Positions 35,904 to 48,679 of a DNA stretch of 64,000 nucleotides are shown here, one piece after another. Position numbers and translations under genes: made by a program. Each line of letters opens with the position of its first letter. Position 1 is the first letter of the stretch. The DNA is from Petaurus breviceps papuanus. Lineage: Eukaryota > Chordata > Mammalia > Diprotodontia > Petauridae. Location: contig JAMXIF010000073.1 of NCBI GenBank assembly GCA_028583685.1, positions 1,563,857 through 1,627,856 of the forward strand, written 5' to 3'. The notes beneath the pieces are model-generated. The model worked only from the letters and a program-made list of their open reading frames with translations, did not search any database and was not told the origin of the DNA.

Positions 35904-38900
35904 ATGTAATTTTAAAACAACTGATCAATTTATCTTCTACTTCTCTAATTTGGCTTTTAAAAACTTTCTTGAGCTCTTCCAAGATTGCTTTTTGGGCTTG
36001 AGAGCAGTTCATATTTCTTTCTATCATCTCAGGTGTGTGGATAAAGTCAGTGGGAACCCCATCTGAAAGTGGTTCTTCTCATTCATAATAATATGATTCA
36101 ATAGTCTTTGGTCTTGCTTTTCCAAGTTGCTTCTGGCCCATTGTGATTGCCTGTTTCCTGGCTTTTAAAGTGAATTTCTGTTTCTGAGGTACAGAGGGCT
36201 CTAACCTACACTTTTTAAGCTGGGAGCTAGAGGCCTGGTTGTTGACTTTGCTGTAGCCTCTGGGTGTCTAGACTGAGGCCAAGGCCAGGACTTTCAGTGT
36301 TTCCCCTTGGTTACCCTGAGGCTCACAGAGTAAGGTGTGGGGGAGGAGTGACCTGGCTGCTTCAGGTTTCCTTCTCTGTGCCCCTGGGTTAGAGCTCAGA
36401 GAGGCTCAGCAGCTGGTGGCTGGCAGGGCTGGTGACTATAGATTTCCTTGATTGTGTTAAGGCATACCTGGGCTTCTGTTTTTAGTACTTGCTGGCTCTA
36501 TCCCCTGGCTTCTGGATCTCCTGCTGGTCAGCTGATATGGGGCTTGTTGGGATACCTCCCGCCCTTCACTTTAGGCTTGGCACAACTTCAGTCACACCCT
36601 TTCTCTAGGACTCCTAAGTCTGCAGCTAGTTCCACTATTTCAGGATTTTACAATGGGCAATAATCTCTGGGTTTTTAAGGTCAGAGTGGGGAATTAGAGC
36701 AGCTAGGCCTTACTCTGCCATGTTGTCTCCCAGAAGTTCAGGTAGGTGATTTTTAAATGTCTAAGTTGTGGGTTGATATCCCCAGGAGAAGCCGCTGTCA
36801 CTGCCATGGGCCCTGTCTACCACAAGGATTATGACCAGGTGAGGTTTATACCAGGAATTCAGGTTTGGTTCAATATTAGGAAAACTATCGACATAATTGA
36901 CCATAACAATAACAAAAGCAACAGGAATCATATGATTATCTAAATAAAAATTCTGAAAAAACTTTTGACAAAATACAGCACCCACTCCTGTTAAAAAAGT
37001 ATAGGAACAAAGAGATCCTTCTTTAAAATTATAAGGATTATTTTTCTAAAACCATCAACAAGCATTATCTGTAATGGGGATAAGCTAGAAGCCTTCCCAA
37101 TAAGATAAGGTGTTAAGCAAGGATGCACATTATCACCACTATTGTTGAATATACTTCTATAAATGTTAGTTATGGAGAAGAAATTGAAGGAATTAGAACA
37201 AACAATGATAAAATAAAACTCACTCTTTGCAGATGATATGAGGGTATACTTAGAGTATCAACTAAAAGAAATACTTGAAAAAATGAACAACTCTAGCAAG
37301 TTACAGGATATAAGACAAAGCAACATAAATCATCAGCATTTCTTTATATGACTAGCAAAGCCCAGCAGCAAGAGATAGAAAGAGAAATCCCATTTAAAAA
37401 AACTGTAAATACTATAAAATACATGGAAGTCTACCTGCTGAAATAAACTGAGGAACTAATTATATGAACACAATTATGAAACACTATTCACACAAATAAA
37501 GTCAGATCTAAACAACTGGAAAATTATCAGTTGCTCATAGGTAGACTGAGCCAATATAATAAAAATAATGATTCTGCCTAAACTAATTCACTTATTCAGT
37601 GCCATACCAATCAAACTATCAAAAATTATTTGATAGAGCTAGAAAAAAAATAGCATCAAAATGTATCTTGAAAACCAAAAGGTCAAGAATCTAAATTAAA
37701 TATCAATTTAAAAAATGCAAAGGAAAGTAGCCTAGCAATACCAGATCTCAAACTATATTATAAAGAAGTAATCATCAAAACTATCTGGTATTGGTTAAGA
37801 AATAGAGTGGGGGGGGAGGGGTGCGGGCAGGGGCACAGACAAGATAGTGAAGTAAAAGCACAGCCTTGGCATGGGCTCCAGCTTCAAATGTCTCCAATAC
37901 TTGTAAAAAAAATGACTCCAAACAAATTTTAAAGCTACTGAACCCACAAAGAGATAGAGAAAAACAAATCTCCTGCTGAATGCAGCCTGGCAGGCTTACA
38001 GGAAAAGTCTATTGCAGCATGCTGGGAGCCAAGCCAGTCCCCAGTGAGCCACAGTTCTAGCCCCAGGGCAGCCCTGACCAACATCCAGACCAGCCATATC
38101 AGACTAGAGGAGAGTGAATCACAGACAGCTGTGGCAGTTTCCAAACTCCTCAACCCATGAATGCCAAAGAAAAAGTGAAGGGTCAGTCAGGAACACTGTT
38201 TTAAGGGTGACAGAACAACGTGGTTCCTGTCCCCAGGGCAAAAAGTGCTCGAGGCATGGCAGTGTCATGTGTTTACTTTCAGAGCTCCTAGCCTGCAGAT
38301 CATAGGGGGACCAAGTGACCATTCAGAGAATAATCATTCTTGATTTCACCTTCCTGGATCTGGATTGTGGTCTTGGGTGGTGGGCCTAGGGTGTGTAGCC
38401 AGCGAGCCAGAGCTTGTGGGGATTGTAGAGAGGGTGTCCAACTAATAGTTCTGGAAGCTGTGAAAACCCCAGAAATTTGGGACAAAGCTCTCTCCATTCT
38501 GTAAGCAGAGTTCTACACTGTGTCAAAGAGCTCAAAAGTCAAGCAATTGGAAAGATGAGGAAGCACAATCAGATCATTCAGTCCTTTTGGGGGGACAAAA
38601 AGGATCAAAGCATGGAACTGGAGGAGGGACAATGAAGTCAGAATTTCTGTATCAAAAGCTTCCAAGAAAAATATAAACTGGTCACAGGTCATGGAGCAAC
38701 TCAAGAAGGATTTTGAAAATCAAGTAAGAGAAGTGGACGAAAAACTAGCAAGAGAAATGAGAATGATGCCGGAAAATCATGAAAAGCAAGTCAACAGCCT
38801 GCTAAAGGAGACCCAGACATTTGTGAAGAAAATAACACCTTAAAAATTAGACTAACTCAAATGGCAAAAGAGGCCCAAAAAGCCAACGAGGAGAAGAATG

Positions 38901-39747
38901 CCTTAAAAAGATGAATTTGCCAGATGGAAAAGGAATTTCAAAAACTCACTGAAGAGAATCATTCCTTCAAAATTAGATTGGAACAAATGGAAGCTAATGA
39001 ATCCATGAGAAATCAAGATACTATTAAACAGATCCAAACAAATAAAAAAAGAAGGCAATGTGAAATATCTCATTGGAAAAACCACTGACCTGGAAAATAG
39101 ATGCAGGCAAGGTAATTTAAAAATGATTGGACTCCTGAAAGCCATGATCAAAAAAAGAACCTAGAAATCATCCTTCAAGAAATTCTCCAGGAAAATTGCC
39201 CTGATACTCTAGAATCAGAGGGCAAAATAGAAATGGAAAGAATTCACCAATAACCTCTTGAAAAAGATCCCCCAAAGAAACTCCTAGGAATATTATAGCC
39301 AAATTCCAGAGTTCCCAGGTTAAGGAGAAAATATTGCAAGCAATCAGGAAGGAACAATTTTACTATTGTGGAAACACAATCAGGATAACACAAGACATAG
39401 CAGCTTCTACCTTAAGGGGTTGAAGGGCTTGGATTATGATATTCCAGAGGTCAAAGGAGCTAGGATGAAAACCAAGAATCACCTACCCAACAAAACTGAG
39501 TATAATACTTCAGCGGAAAATATGATCATTCAATGAAATAGAGGACTTTCAGGCATTCTTGATGAAAAACCAAAGCTGAATAGAAAATTTGAATTTCAAT
39601 TACAGGAAGCAAGAGAAGCATGAGAAGGCAAACAGGAAAAAGAAATCATAAGGAACTTATTAAAGTTGAACTATTTACATTCCTACATGGAAAAAATGAT
39701 AATTGTAACTCATGAGACTTTTCTCAGTATGAGGAGAGTTGAAGGGC

Positions 39748-39860
39748 ATATATATGTATACATGTACAAATACATATATATATGAGTATATAGGAGGGTG
39801 TATGTATGTATATATATATGTGTGTGTGTGTGTGTGCATATATGTGTACATGTATACATA
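39748..39860 (+). repeat. (TA/TG)n microsatellite in HAL1 3' UTR
   Basis: Alternating TATATG and TGTGTG array at the position equivalent to 9926-10020 in the other HAL1. Confidence 0.9.
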
Positions 39861-40010
39861 AACAGAGGGCACAGGATGGATTGAATATGAAGGGACAATA
39901 TCTTAAAAATAAATTTAAGAGGTGAGAGATGAATATATTGGGAGAAGGAGAAAGGGAGAGAGAGATTAGGTTAAGTTATCTCATATAAACAAGGCAAGAG
40001 AACACTGTTA

Positions 40011-40165
40011 AATTTTTTTTTAAAAATTATCTTCCCAGTTTTTCCTCCACTTCTCTTATTTGATTTTGAAAATTCTTCTTGAGCTCCTCCATGGCCTGTG
40101 AGCAGTTCATATTTTTCTTGGAAGCTTTTGATGCAGGAATACTGACATCATTGTCTTCCTTCCAT
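40011..40165 (-). mobile_element. Inverted HAL1 ORF1 fragment inside HAL1 copy E
   Basis: The reverse complement of this segment matches HAL1 ORF1 sequence such as 38633-38755 ('tcaaaagcttccaagaaaaa', 'ggagctcaagaag'-like block) in the same element. It begins with a T-run (an A-tail on the minus strand) and is bounded by TGTTA at 40006-40010 and 40166-40170. The other HAL1 lacks it, so it is a separate short insertion. Confidence 0.75.
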
Positions 40166-42380
40166 TGTTACAATAGAAGAACAGGAAGGTGAAGGAGAAT
40201 GGGTGAACTTTATTCTCATTGAATTTGGCTTAAGGAGGGAATAACATAGACATTCAGTTGGGTATCTTATCCTACAGGAAAGCAAAGGGGAAGGGGATGG
40301 GAGGAGGGTGATAGAAGGGAGAGTAGATAGGGGGAGAGTGTAGTTAGAAGTAAACACTTTTGAAAAGGGAGGGGGTCAAAGTAGAAAATGGAATAAGTTG
40401 GGGGCAGGATAGGATGGAGGGAAATATAGTTTGTCTTTAACAATTAAACTATTATGGAAATGTTTTGCATAACTACACATGTACAACCTATGTTAAAATG
40501 CTTGTCCTCCCATTGGGAGTGGAGGGAAAGACTGGAACTCAAAGTCTCAAAAAACAAATGTTAATGCATGTTACATGCAACTGGGAAATAAGTTATACAG
40601 GCACTGGGGTACAGAAATCCAACTTGCCCCACTAGAAAGTTAGTGGGGGGGGGGGTGATGGGGAAGGATATTAGAGAGAACAGATTGGGGAAGGAGTATT
40701 CCATAGGCTCTCTATTCTGGGGTGGGGGAGGGGAGAGACAGGGAGAAAATTTGAATCTCAAAATCTTGTGGAAATGAATGTTGAAAAGTAAAAATGAATA
40801 AATAAATTGGGGAAAAAGAAAGAAAAAAATATTTTAAAAATTGAGTAATGGATCAATGGAATAGATTAAGTATACAAGACACAGTAATCAATAAACATAA
40901 TAAACTGGTTTTTGATCAACCAAAATACCCTAGCCTTTGGATAAGAACTAACTATTTGACAAAACCACTAGGAAATTTTGAAAAAACAAAAACAAAAACA
41001 AAACAGGATACAGCCTATGAAGATTCTTACATCTCACACTATATGTCAAGATAAGGTCAAAATGGGTACATTTTTTAGACATAAGAGGTGACACAATAAG
41101 CAAATTAGAGGAGAAAGGAATAGTTTACCTGTCAAATCTGTGCGGAGCAGTAGGATACATGACTAAATCAGAGATAGCATTACAAAATGCAAAACAGATA
41201 ATTTTTATTATATTTAAATTTTAAAAAAAGCTTTTGTATAAACAAAACCAATGCAAACATGATTAGAAGCAGAAATCTGGGAAACAATCTTTACAGCAAG
41301 AATCTTTAATAAAGACCTCATTTCTCAAATGCTGAGAGAATTGAGTCAAATTTTAAGAATACTAGTTATCATCTAATTGATAAATGGTCAAAGTATATAA
41401 AGAGGCAGTTTTCAGATGAGGAAGTCAAAGCTATCTATAACATATGAAGAAGTACTCTAAAGCACTTTTCATTAGAGAAATGCAAATTAAAACAACTCTG
41501 AAATACTACCTCACACTTATTAGATTCACTAATATGTAAAAATTAAATGACAAATGTTGGAGAGGATATGGGAAAATTAGAATACCAATGCCCTGTTGAT
41601 GGAGTTGTGAACTGATCCAAACATTCTGGAAAGCAATTTGGAAATATGTACAAAGAGCAGCCAAACTGTGCTGATCCAAAAGTACCAAACTTTGATCCAG
41701 CAGTACCACTACTAGGTCTGTATCCCAAAGAGATCATAAAAAAGAGAAAGAGATTTACTTGTATAAAAATATGTATAGCAGCCTCTTTCCTGGTGGAAAA
41801 ATATTGGAAACTGAGGGGATGCCCATCAATTGGGGAATGGCTGAACAAGTTGTGGTATATGAATATAATGAAATACTATTTTGCAATAATAAGCAATGAA
41901 GAGGTAGATTTCAGAAAAAACCTACAGAGATTAGTGTGAACTGAAGCAAAATGAGCATGACCAGGAAAATATTGTGTACAGTATCAGCAATATTGTGTAA
42001 TGATCAATTATGAATGATTCAGCTATTCTCAGCAACACAGTGATCCAAGGCAAGTAAAAAGTGGCATGAAGGAAAATGCTATCCATATCCAGATAGAACT
42101 TATGGGCACTAAATGCAGATCTAATAATATTTTTTCCACTTTATTATTTTTAATTTTTTTTCTTTTGATCTGTTTTTACTTTCACAACTTTGACTGAGAG
42201 GGGAATATGCTTTAAATGATAACACATTTATAACCTATATCAAAGTGCCTACCATTTTTGGAAGAAGAGAGGAGTGGGAGAATGGGAGAAAATTTGAGAC
42301 CTCGAAAAGTTAAAATGGATGCTAAAAATTGTTTTGCCCTATAATTGGAAAAAATAAAATACTAATAAAATATTTAAAGG

Positions 42381-43190
42381 ATATGCTATTTTAAGGATAT
42401 CTCTGGTAACTTTTGTAATTAAAATTTTCTTTCATTATAATCATAAATGACAGCTTTTCATCCTAAAACACTTATTCTTATACATATTAGTTTCTGCTGA
42501 GGAAAGAGCATATCCTTGTTTTCCAAACTGTCACATGTATTAGCTCTCTCTAGCATGCTCTTGAAAGCAATCTTCTTGGAATGAGAGGTAAGGAGAGGAT
42601 GCCTTAAAAATCATATCCTTGAATTTCCCATTTTAATTTACTATTAATAAACATGGTATGGACAAATCAAGTCCTTCTCGAATATTCTAGGAAAAAATCT
42701 CTATTTTCCTTTATTAAGAAACTAAAAGAAGTGTCTCATAACCATTCATGAAAGAAAGACCATTGGAACAATCAGGATTCCCATCCTATTTCGCCATGAT
42801 TCTACTCTGAACTTCCTGCAGCTCACATATCGCATTCATGGTCAGTCAGTCCCCATGGTCCTGAACATACACACCTACTGTTCCCAATGTCATCCCTTCT
42901 AAAAGATATGACCATTCAGAAACTCCAGTAGAGTATGATAGTATTCCCAAAGTAGAGGATCTCTAGGTATCACTATTAACCTTATTCATTACTTTCTTCA
43001 TTCAACAAACATTTTTTGATCATTTACCTTGATAAGAGTTGTCCTCAGTTTATTTAAGAGCCATTTACTAGGTTGCCAGTGAACCTTTGGCAGAGAAAGA
43101 ATATTAGAGTTAAGCTGGAGAATGCTTTGTTGGGTCAACTGATATCAGAAATATCCGAGTCCCTTATAGTACATAGAACCATCATCACCA
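42381..43190. other. No recognised feature
   Basis: Unique-looking sequence. A weak antisense L2 tip ('ttcattcaacaaacatttttt') may sit near 42998-43020. Confidence 0.5.
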
Positions 43191-43195
43191 TCAGA

Positions 43196-43478
43196 ATGGG
43201 ACAACTAGGTCATGCACTTGATAGAGCGCAAGACCTGGATTCAGGAAGACCTGATTTCAAACCCAGTCTCAGACATTTATTAGTCATGTGACCCTAATCA
43301 AATCAGTTAATCTCTGTATACCTCAGTTTTCCTCATTTATAAAATGGTAGTAATAATATCACCTATCTCACAGGTTTATTACAAGGATCAAATAATATAA
43401 TAATAGCAAAGTGCTTAGCACACCACCTGACACTAGTAAGCACCTTATAAATGTTAATTATTAGTAGTACTATCAATA
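43196..43478 (+). mobile_element. CORE-type SINE with MIR-like tail
   Basis: 'gggacaactaggtcatgcac', 'agacctgatttcaaacccag', 'tcatgtgaccctaatcaaat', 'cctcatttataaaatggtag', 'attacaaggatcaaataat' and 'gcaccttataaatgttaatt' follow each other as in a complete sense SINE. Confidence 0.85.
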
Positions 43479-43481
43479 ATA

Positions 43482-43735
43482 GCTAGCATTTGCATCACAT
43501 GTTAAGGATTGCAAAGCACTTTACAAATACTAGCTCATTTGATCCACAAAACAATCCTGGGAGGTGCTATTTTATATCCCTATTTTTCATATAAGAAAAC
43601 TGAACCAGAATAGACATTATATATAACTGCCTACAGTCCCACAATTAATAAAATGTCTTAGGCAGAATTTGAATTCAGATCTTCTTGACTCTAAGTTCTG
43701 TGCTCTACGCATTGCTCTACCAACCTGTGTCTTCC
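43482..43735 (-). mobile_element. MIR, antisense
   Basis: 'ctagcatttgcatcacatg', 'gcaaagcactttacaaatac', 'ccacaaaacaatcctgggag', 'tttgaattcagatcttcttg' and 'tgtgctctacgcattgctct' give a complete antisense MIR. With the preceding sense SINE it forms a head-to-tail inverted pair. Confidence 0.87.
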
Positions 43736-43739
43736 TGCC

Positions 43740-46200
43740 CAAAAAGCACATTAAAAAAAATGTTTGTGAAGTACACCATTTCCAGTGCTAAAGGATCAAT
43801 GATTCTTTTTTTTTTTAACGTTCTTCCCTAAATTTCATACTTACTTTAGTGAAAGGGAAGAATTTCCAGCAACCAACATACTTCTTTTGCTGATCACTTC
43901 AGGATCTGAGTGTGCCAAGTTTGGACTCATTTGCATTTATAGCTTGCTAGCCTGGAGGTAAGAAAAAGGCAGGTTGTGTGTGCTAAAAAAAAAAAAAAAA
44001 GGTAAGACTATTAAAAATGTATTTCTTAGGCTGCAAAATAAGGTCTAGTTTCCCAGTAGTGAATATTTCACATCAATATCCTGCACTGTATTTTTTTTTT
44101 CCCTCTGAATCAAACCTATCGCTAGCTTTCCCTCTTGAATGGTGAGTGATTTATACTGATTGAATCCACAGGGGAATGGTGACATGAAGCAATTGGTACT
44201 GTGCTGTAAAGTAGTAGCAAGTCCAAATGCTTAATGTGGTGCAGACACCCAAACAGGAATGTGGAGTTTACAAAATCATACACACTGTAAGCTTCAGGGC
44301 AGCAGAGCCAATGTAGCACTCACAATTCCCAAGAGTCTGCAGCCACAGAGTTTAGGAAAAAATAAACAGAGCCCTTAGGGATGAGTGCATAGCTGAGGAA
44401 TACCGGAGTAATAAGCCACAAGTCAGTATTCCAAACTCTTGAAAATAGCTTGTTTATTTCATCCTTTCTGCCCTGGTATGTTACACACGTATTCATAATG
44501 CATACTAAGCACCCTTGAAACTGGCCACATTGAAGGTTATTGAATATCCCAACCTATTTTTCAAATTCTGTATTCAAACTCAAAACATATTTTCCCATGC
44601 ATTTCCTAACCTGAATCTTTTAAAGAAATATACCTTAGGAGAAATTTACTCCACATATCTCACATTTAATTATGTCTAAACCTACCACCCTCCCCCCCCC
44701 ACCAATCAAAAAGCAATTTAGAACTATTTTTTTTTTTCATCAGGAATAATGTGTATTAAATGGGAAAGAGCTTGGCGGGAAAAAGGCATAAGGTTTTATA
44801 AAATTTTAATACTTTTTAAAAGTTCTCAGTCTATAAAAGACTTTTATAAGGTCCACAAAACATTTTTCTTTAATTTAACCCATTGTTTTTAAAGGGAAAT
44901 TTAATTTAAAAAACATGTTTTTCTAATAAATGGAAGCATGTGCTTGAAAAAAATCAGTGCCCCGTTTCAAGAATTAACAGAAGAAGGAGAAGGAGGAGGA
45001 AGAGAAAGAAAGAAAGAAGAAGAAAGTTCTAAAATATTGGTTCTGTGATTCTCTTCTCTTACTCCCCTTCACCCCCACTTCCCAAAAAAGAAGAACAAAT
45101 GAAATTTGAGAGTTTTATTTTTGATTCCAACCTTCAAGACTGACATGATTTTTTTTTCTCACAACAGTAAATTGCCTCTCTTTTTCTTCCGGGAAATCTT
45201 CTCAACACCTTTAATAAACTGAATTAGTCATTTTTCTTAAATGGTCATTTATGGAGAAAACTTAGCCGCAGGATTATATTTGAATTATCTTCATTTATTT
45301 ACTATCATTTGACAAATGCTCAGACCAATATAAAATATATAATTAGAAATGTATGGTACATAGGTATGCTATACATTAAAAGAAGATAAATAAAAATTAT
45401 CACTGGTGATTGCTATAAACCATGAATTGATTTGAAATAAAAGTTATTACTTTTTTCTTGCTAAAAGTTACATTTCTTTGTATGTATGTATATGTGCATG
45501 CATTTCTACACATGTATAAGATGTATAACATGAGAGTTGGTGAAATTTAAATTCCTCTTCTTTTATATGGGGAAATAAGCATAAACATACAAAATAACTT
45601 TTTAGTTGATTAATTTAAGTATTTTTAAAAGGTGAGTTTGGAATATTTAATTACATTAGCTACAGTATAATAAGTGTTTTTATTGTATAAACTGAAGAAA
45701 ATGTTAAAAATCTAAACATTTCTGTGAAATTCTTTCAATGTTTAATATAAAGATTAACACAGGCCTAGTTTTCTTCTACGTGCCAGGTTTCAAGCCAGTG
45801 AGAATGTTTATGGCTCAGTTATAAAACCCCCTGAAATATAAATGCAAAGACAACCTTAACTACAGTGTTGCAAATGCAGTGTTGTAATTTTATATGTTAA
45901 TCTATCAATACACAGCATGTGCAAACATATGTTTATAGACAGAGAGACAAGCATATATAAATGAAAGGATAAAATCCTTGTATCTCATTTGGTGTCATGT
46001 AATTTCTATAAATTTATGAATGTTTTGTTTTTGTGTTATGATTTCATTTGAGGTTGACATGCAGCAAGTTGGGCTTATTTGTAGAGGCCTATTCACTAAC
46101 TCATTCAAAGACAGTGCAGTTTGTTTGCAGCTAACATGACAACCAAATCTCTCCTGTGAGCATCAATATAGGCAATGGCAGGAGATCCAATAATTCCACC
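43740..46200. other. Repeat-poor stretch, no gene recognised
   Basis: AT-rich, apparently single-copy sequence. It contains homopolymer runs (43806-43817, 43985-44001, 44088-44100) and a GAAGAAG tract (about 44978-45030), but no transposon or coding similarity that I recognise. Confidence 0.5.
45765..46170. promoter_or_regulatory. Possible regulatory (conserved non-coding) element
   Basis: Non-repetitive segment with motifs such as GTTTATGGC and TTTATAGAC (posterior-HOX/CDX-like), GTTGCAAATG, CAATCAAT-like and AGGTTGACATG, lying in a transposon-free stretch. This is motif-level suggestion only; nothing proves function. Confidence 0.2.
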
Positions 46201-46254
46201 CAGAGTTGTCCGTTTTTTTGTTAGACTCTTTCTTTCTTTTTCTTCCTCCCTCCC

Positions 46255-46408
<154 letters not shown>

Positions 46409-46409
46409 T

Positions 46410-48670
46410 CAACAGAACAGGTATGCATTCAATTTTGTAAGCACATCTGGTCTATCTACATTTCCAAATTCAGCCATTAGGGTTCATCAGACAACTTATG
46501 GTAAAACAAGTTTAAAACTGTATTCTAATAATCTTTCACTGACCCTGTAAAGGGGGCTATGTTGAGTTGCTAAAAATGATGAAACTGAACTCAAATTCAG
46601 GAATAAATAAAACAATTTACTTGTTTAAGAAGCATACCATCAAAAAGATATTCCTTGGCTGATGACACATTACTGAATACATGATCCTCAGAGTAAAGAT
46701 TAAAGAGACCTTAGAGCTATTCTCTCTCATTTTTTTTTCTCTTTTTTACTCAAGTTACAAGAAGATTTTGGAAAACATTTAGGTGAGGTATCCAAAGGAA
46801 TTGGCAGATGGTTTTAATTTTCATTTGGGCTAGCAAGTCCTGTTTTCATTTCCTTTAATATTGTGATAGACGAGTTTTAAGAAGATTAGATATACTAAAT
46901 TTAATTTCAATAATTCCAGAAAAGAGCTAAAATTGTATCTTTAAAAAGTCAATCAGTTTACAAAAACAAGTCTACCTTGACACTTTTAACTAGTCTCATA
47001 GATGTGGGGAAATGTGGATTATAATTTCTAGTTTTCCTAATTTGTAAGTTGAAGATGATACCTTTGTTAAATTTTGAAGTGTATTTCTTTCAAAATCTTT
47101 TGTAATTTATCTTCCTAGTTGATAAGAAAAGAACTCTCCATTTTATTCAATGTAGTATTGTGCCAACTGAGGCTTTTCCTACAAATTTATTAACCTTAAT
47201 AGGAACTTTAATAGATTTTGTCACTGCTCTTTTTCTTATTGTGGCTGTATTACAATCCATACCTCGATTTTTGACAGTTTTGTTTTTTCCTGAAAGGATT
47301 AAATTGAGACCCACTTATACAAAGAGGATGATTAGGCACTTATGATTCTTTGAAAACTATTTTGAAGATTACTTCTACATTCTATAAATGAATATTATGG
47401 TGCTCAACACCTGTGAATTCTCCTGTGACTCTCTAATATCATTGAAGTATATATTCCCTGCAAAAATGATCTCAGCCTACTCATGACTATATACCCTATT
47501 TAAATATCATCCATATTTTCCCAAAATTTTTCCACTCTAAGTATACTCAACCAACTCGATGCTGGCCTTCTTTCTCTACCCTTGACATTGCATGTATTCC
47601 AGTGGTGCATGCTGCCTTTTCTTGGGTCTCCTTACTTTCGCTCTGTGAGCAACCCATCCTTTTTATTCTAGTCATATGTTCATTTGACGACATTCTTGAT
47701 CCTCCTTTTATAATGTGTAACATCCTGTGTATACCCAGCATTGCTTCTCTCCGTTGTCTTTTGGGGGGTTGTCAACTTTACTTCTTCAGACACAGACACA
47801 AAGCACTGGAAATAAATATTTTTGCTAAAAAATGAACATTTGCTTCAGAGAGAATCTTGGGGTTATTGAGAGGATTGTGCAGTTTCCCTTAATTAAGGAT
47901 CCACTGTCCATTGTAATCATGCACCGACAGTTTCTGTTCAGGGATACACTCTGACGAACCAGTTAGTTCTGTGGGGTTTGTGTCTAGCAACATACACAAT
48001 AAATTTCATCCACTTGGAGTTTACTTTTTTGCATAATAGGGTCCAACTATTTAGAGTATGGTTTCTAATTTTTATGTAGTGATTCCCTAACTTTTCTAAA
48101 ACATGAAATGAGTTTTGTATTTTCCCTTTTGGCATTGTCACAAGTCTAGCTATCTATTTTCTTTTAAAGACCATTTTGAGCAGCTTTAGTAGATTTAAAA
48201 TTTTCAAGTTGGCCATATATTTGTTAATCATTTTGAAATATTTCTCTTAAAATTTTACAGTAAAGACTCAATGACAAATTTAAATTAATAATGAAACATT
48301 CTAAATAATTTCCTATAACTATTTTAGGGTTATACCCTTTTTAAGTTGGAAATTCTGGAAACCAGGTTTGTATTTGCTATAAAGAATGATGTAAGAAAAA
48401 TACAGATATTATCATACTTTGAACATTGACAGGAAGATTGATTAAATAGTTGATCACACCACCTCCTCTATGAAGCTTTTGTGATAACTAGTATTTTTCT
48501 TTCTTTTTCTACCTTTCTAACCACTCTTTTAATTCTCCTTTCCTAGATTCTTTTCCCATAGACTAAATGTTACAAAGTGCATAGGCTTTGTCCTGGGCCT
48601 TGTTTCTTCTCTCTTTTTTTTTTCTATATTCTTGTTCTTGGTGCTTTTGTTTAAGAAATTATCATATTTA
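46410..48670. other. Mostly unrecognised sequence
   Basis: No gene found. The part 47940-48180 ('atccacttggagtttactt', 'gggtccaactatttagagta') has the flavour of an old antisense L1 ORF2, but I cannot confirm this. Small frames at 47160-47345 and 47602-47835 have no known similarity. Confidence 0.4.
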
Positions 48671-48679
48671 AGTAAGGTT

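Larger units (their letters stand above)
28696..36817 (-). mobile_element. LINE-1 (copy C), full length, antisense inside copy B
   Basis: Flanked by TATCACAAGGATT (28683-28695) and TACCACAAGGATT (36818-36830), a 13 bp target duplication in the RT coding region of copy B. Its 3' UTR lies at left and its 5' UTR at right (about 36100-36740, GC-richer, starting with 'gggagacaacatggcagagtaagg' on the minus strand). Recognised on the minus strand are ORF1 (35903-35326), endonuclease (34002-33763), RT with a YADD motif (about 31960-31706) and the ORF2 C-terminus (29401-29019). Minus its own insertions it is about 6.4 kb. Its 5' UTR differs from copies A and B, so it is another subfamily. Confidence 0.92.
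37811..40838 (+). mobile_element. HAL1 element, copy E, inside L1 copy B
   Basis: Inserted in the RT/C-terminal part of copy B at AATAGAGTGG (37801-37810); the host resumes after AATTGAGTAATGG (40839-40851). It has the same parts as the copy at 7926: a 'caagatagtgaagtaaaagc' start, ORF1-type coiled coil (38640-39010), the 'gaaaatagatgcaggcaagg' block near 39094, a TG/TA microsatellite, purine-rich 3' UTR, and the 'tcaaaatcttgtggaaatga' end with an A-rich tail. No endonuclease or RT is present. Confidence 0.87.
24715..42366 (+). mobile_element. LINE-1 (copy B), full length, split by nested insertions
   Basis: Host element of the 17.6 kb complex. Its parts are 24715-28695, 36831-37810 and 40839-42366. 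The flanks AAAACATTTAGAGG (24701-24714) and AAAATATTTAAAGG (42367-42380) look like an aged 14 bp target duplication. In order: 5' region with three ~54 bp monomers, interrupted ORF1 (coiled coil 25560-25950; 'aatagatccaggagagac' at 25961), purine-rich inter-ORF segment (26580-27030), ORF2 start at 27037, endonuclease and RT start to 28695, RT with the FADDM motif near 37224-37241, ORF2 C-terminus (41100-41960) and 3' UTR with A-rich end. Without insertions it is about 6.5 kb. It is broken throughout. Confidence 0.9.
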
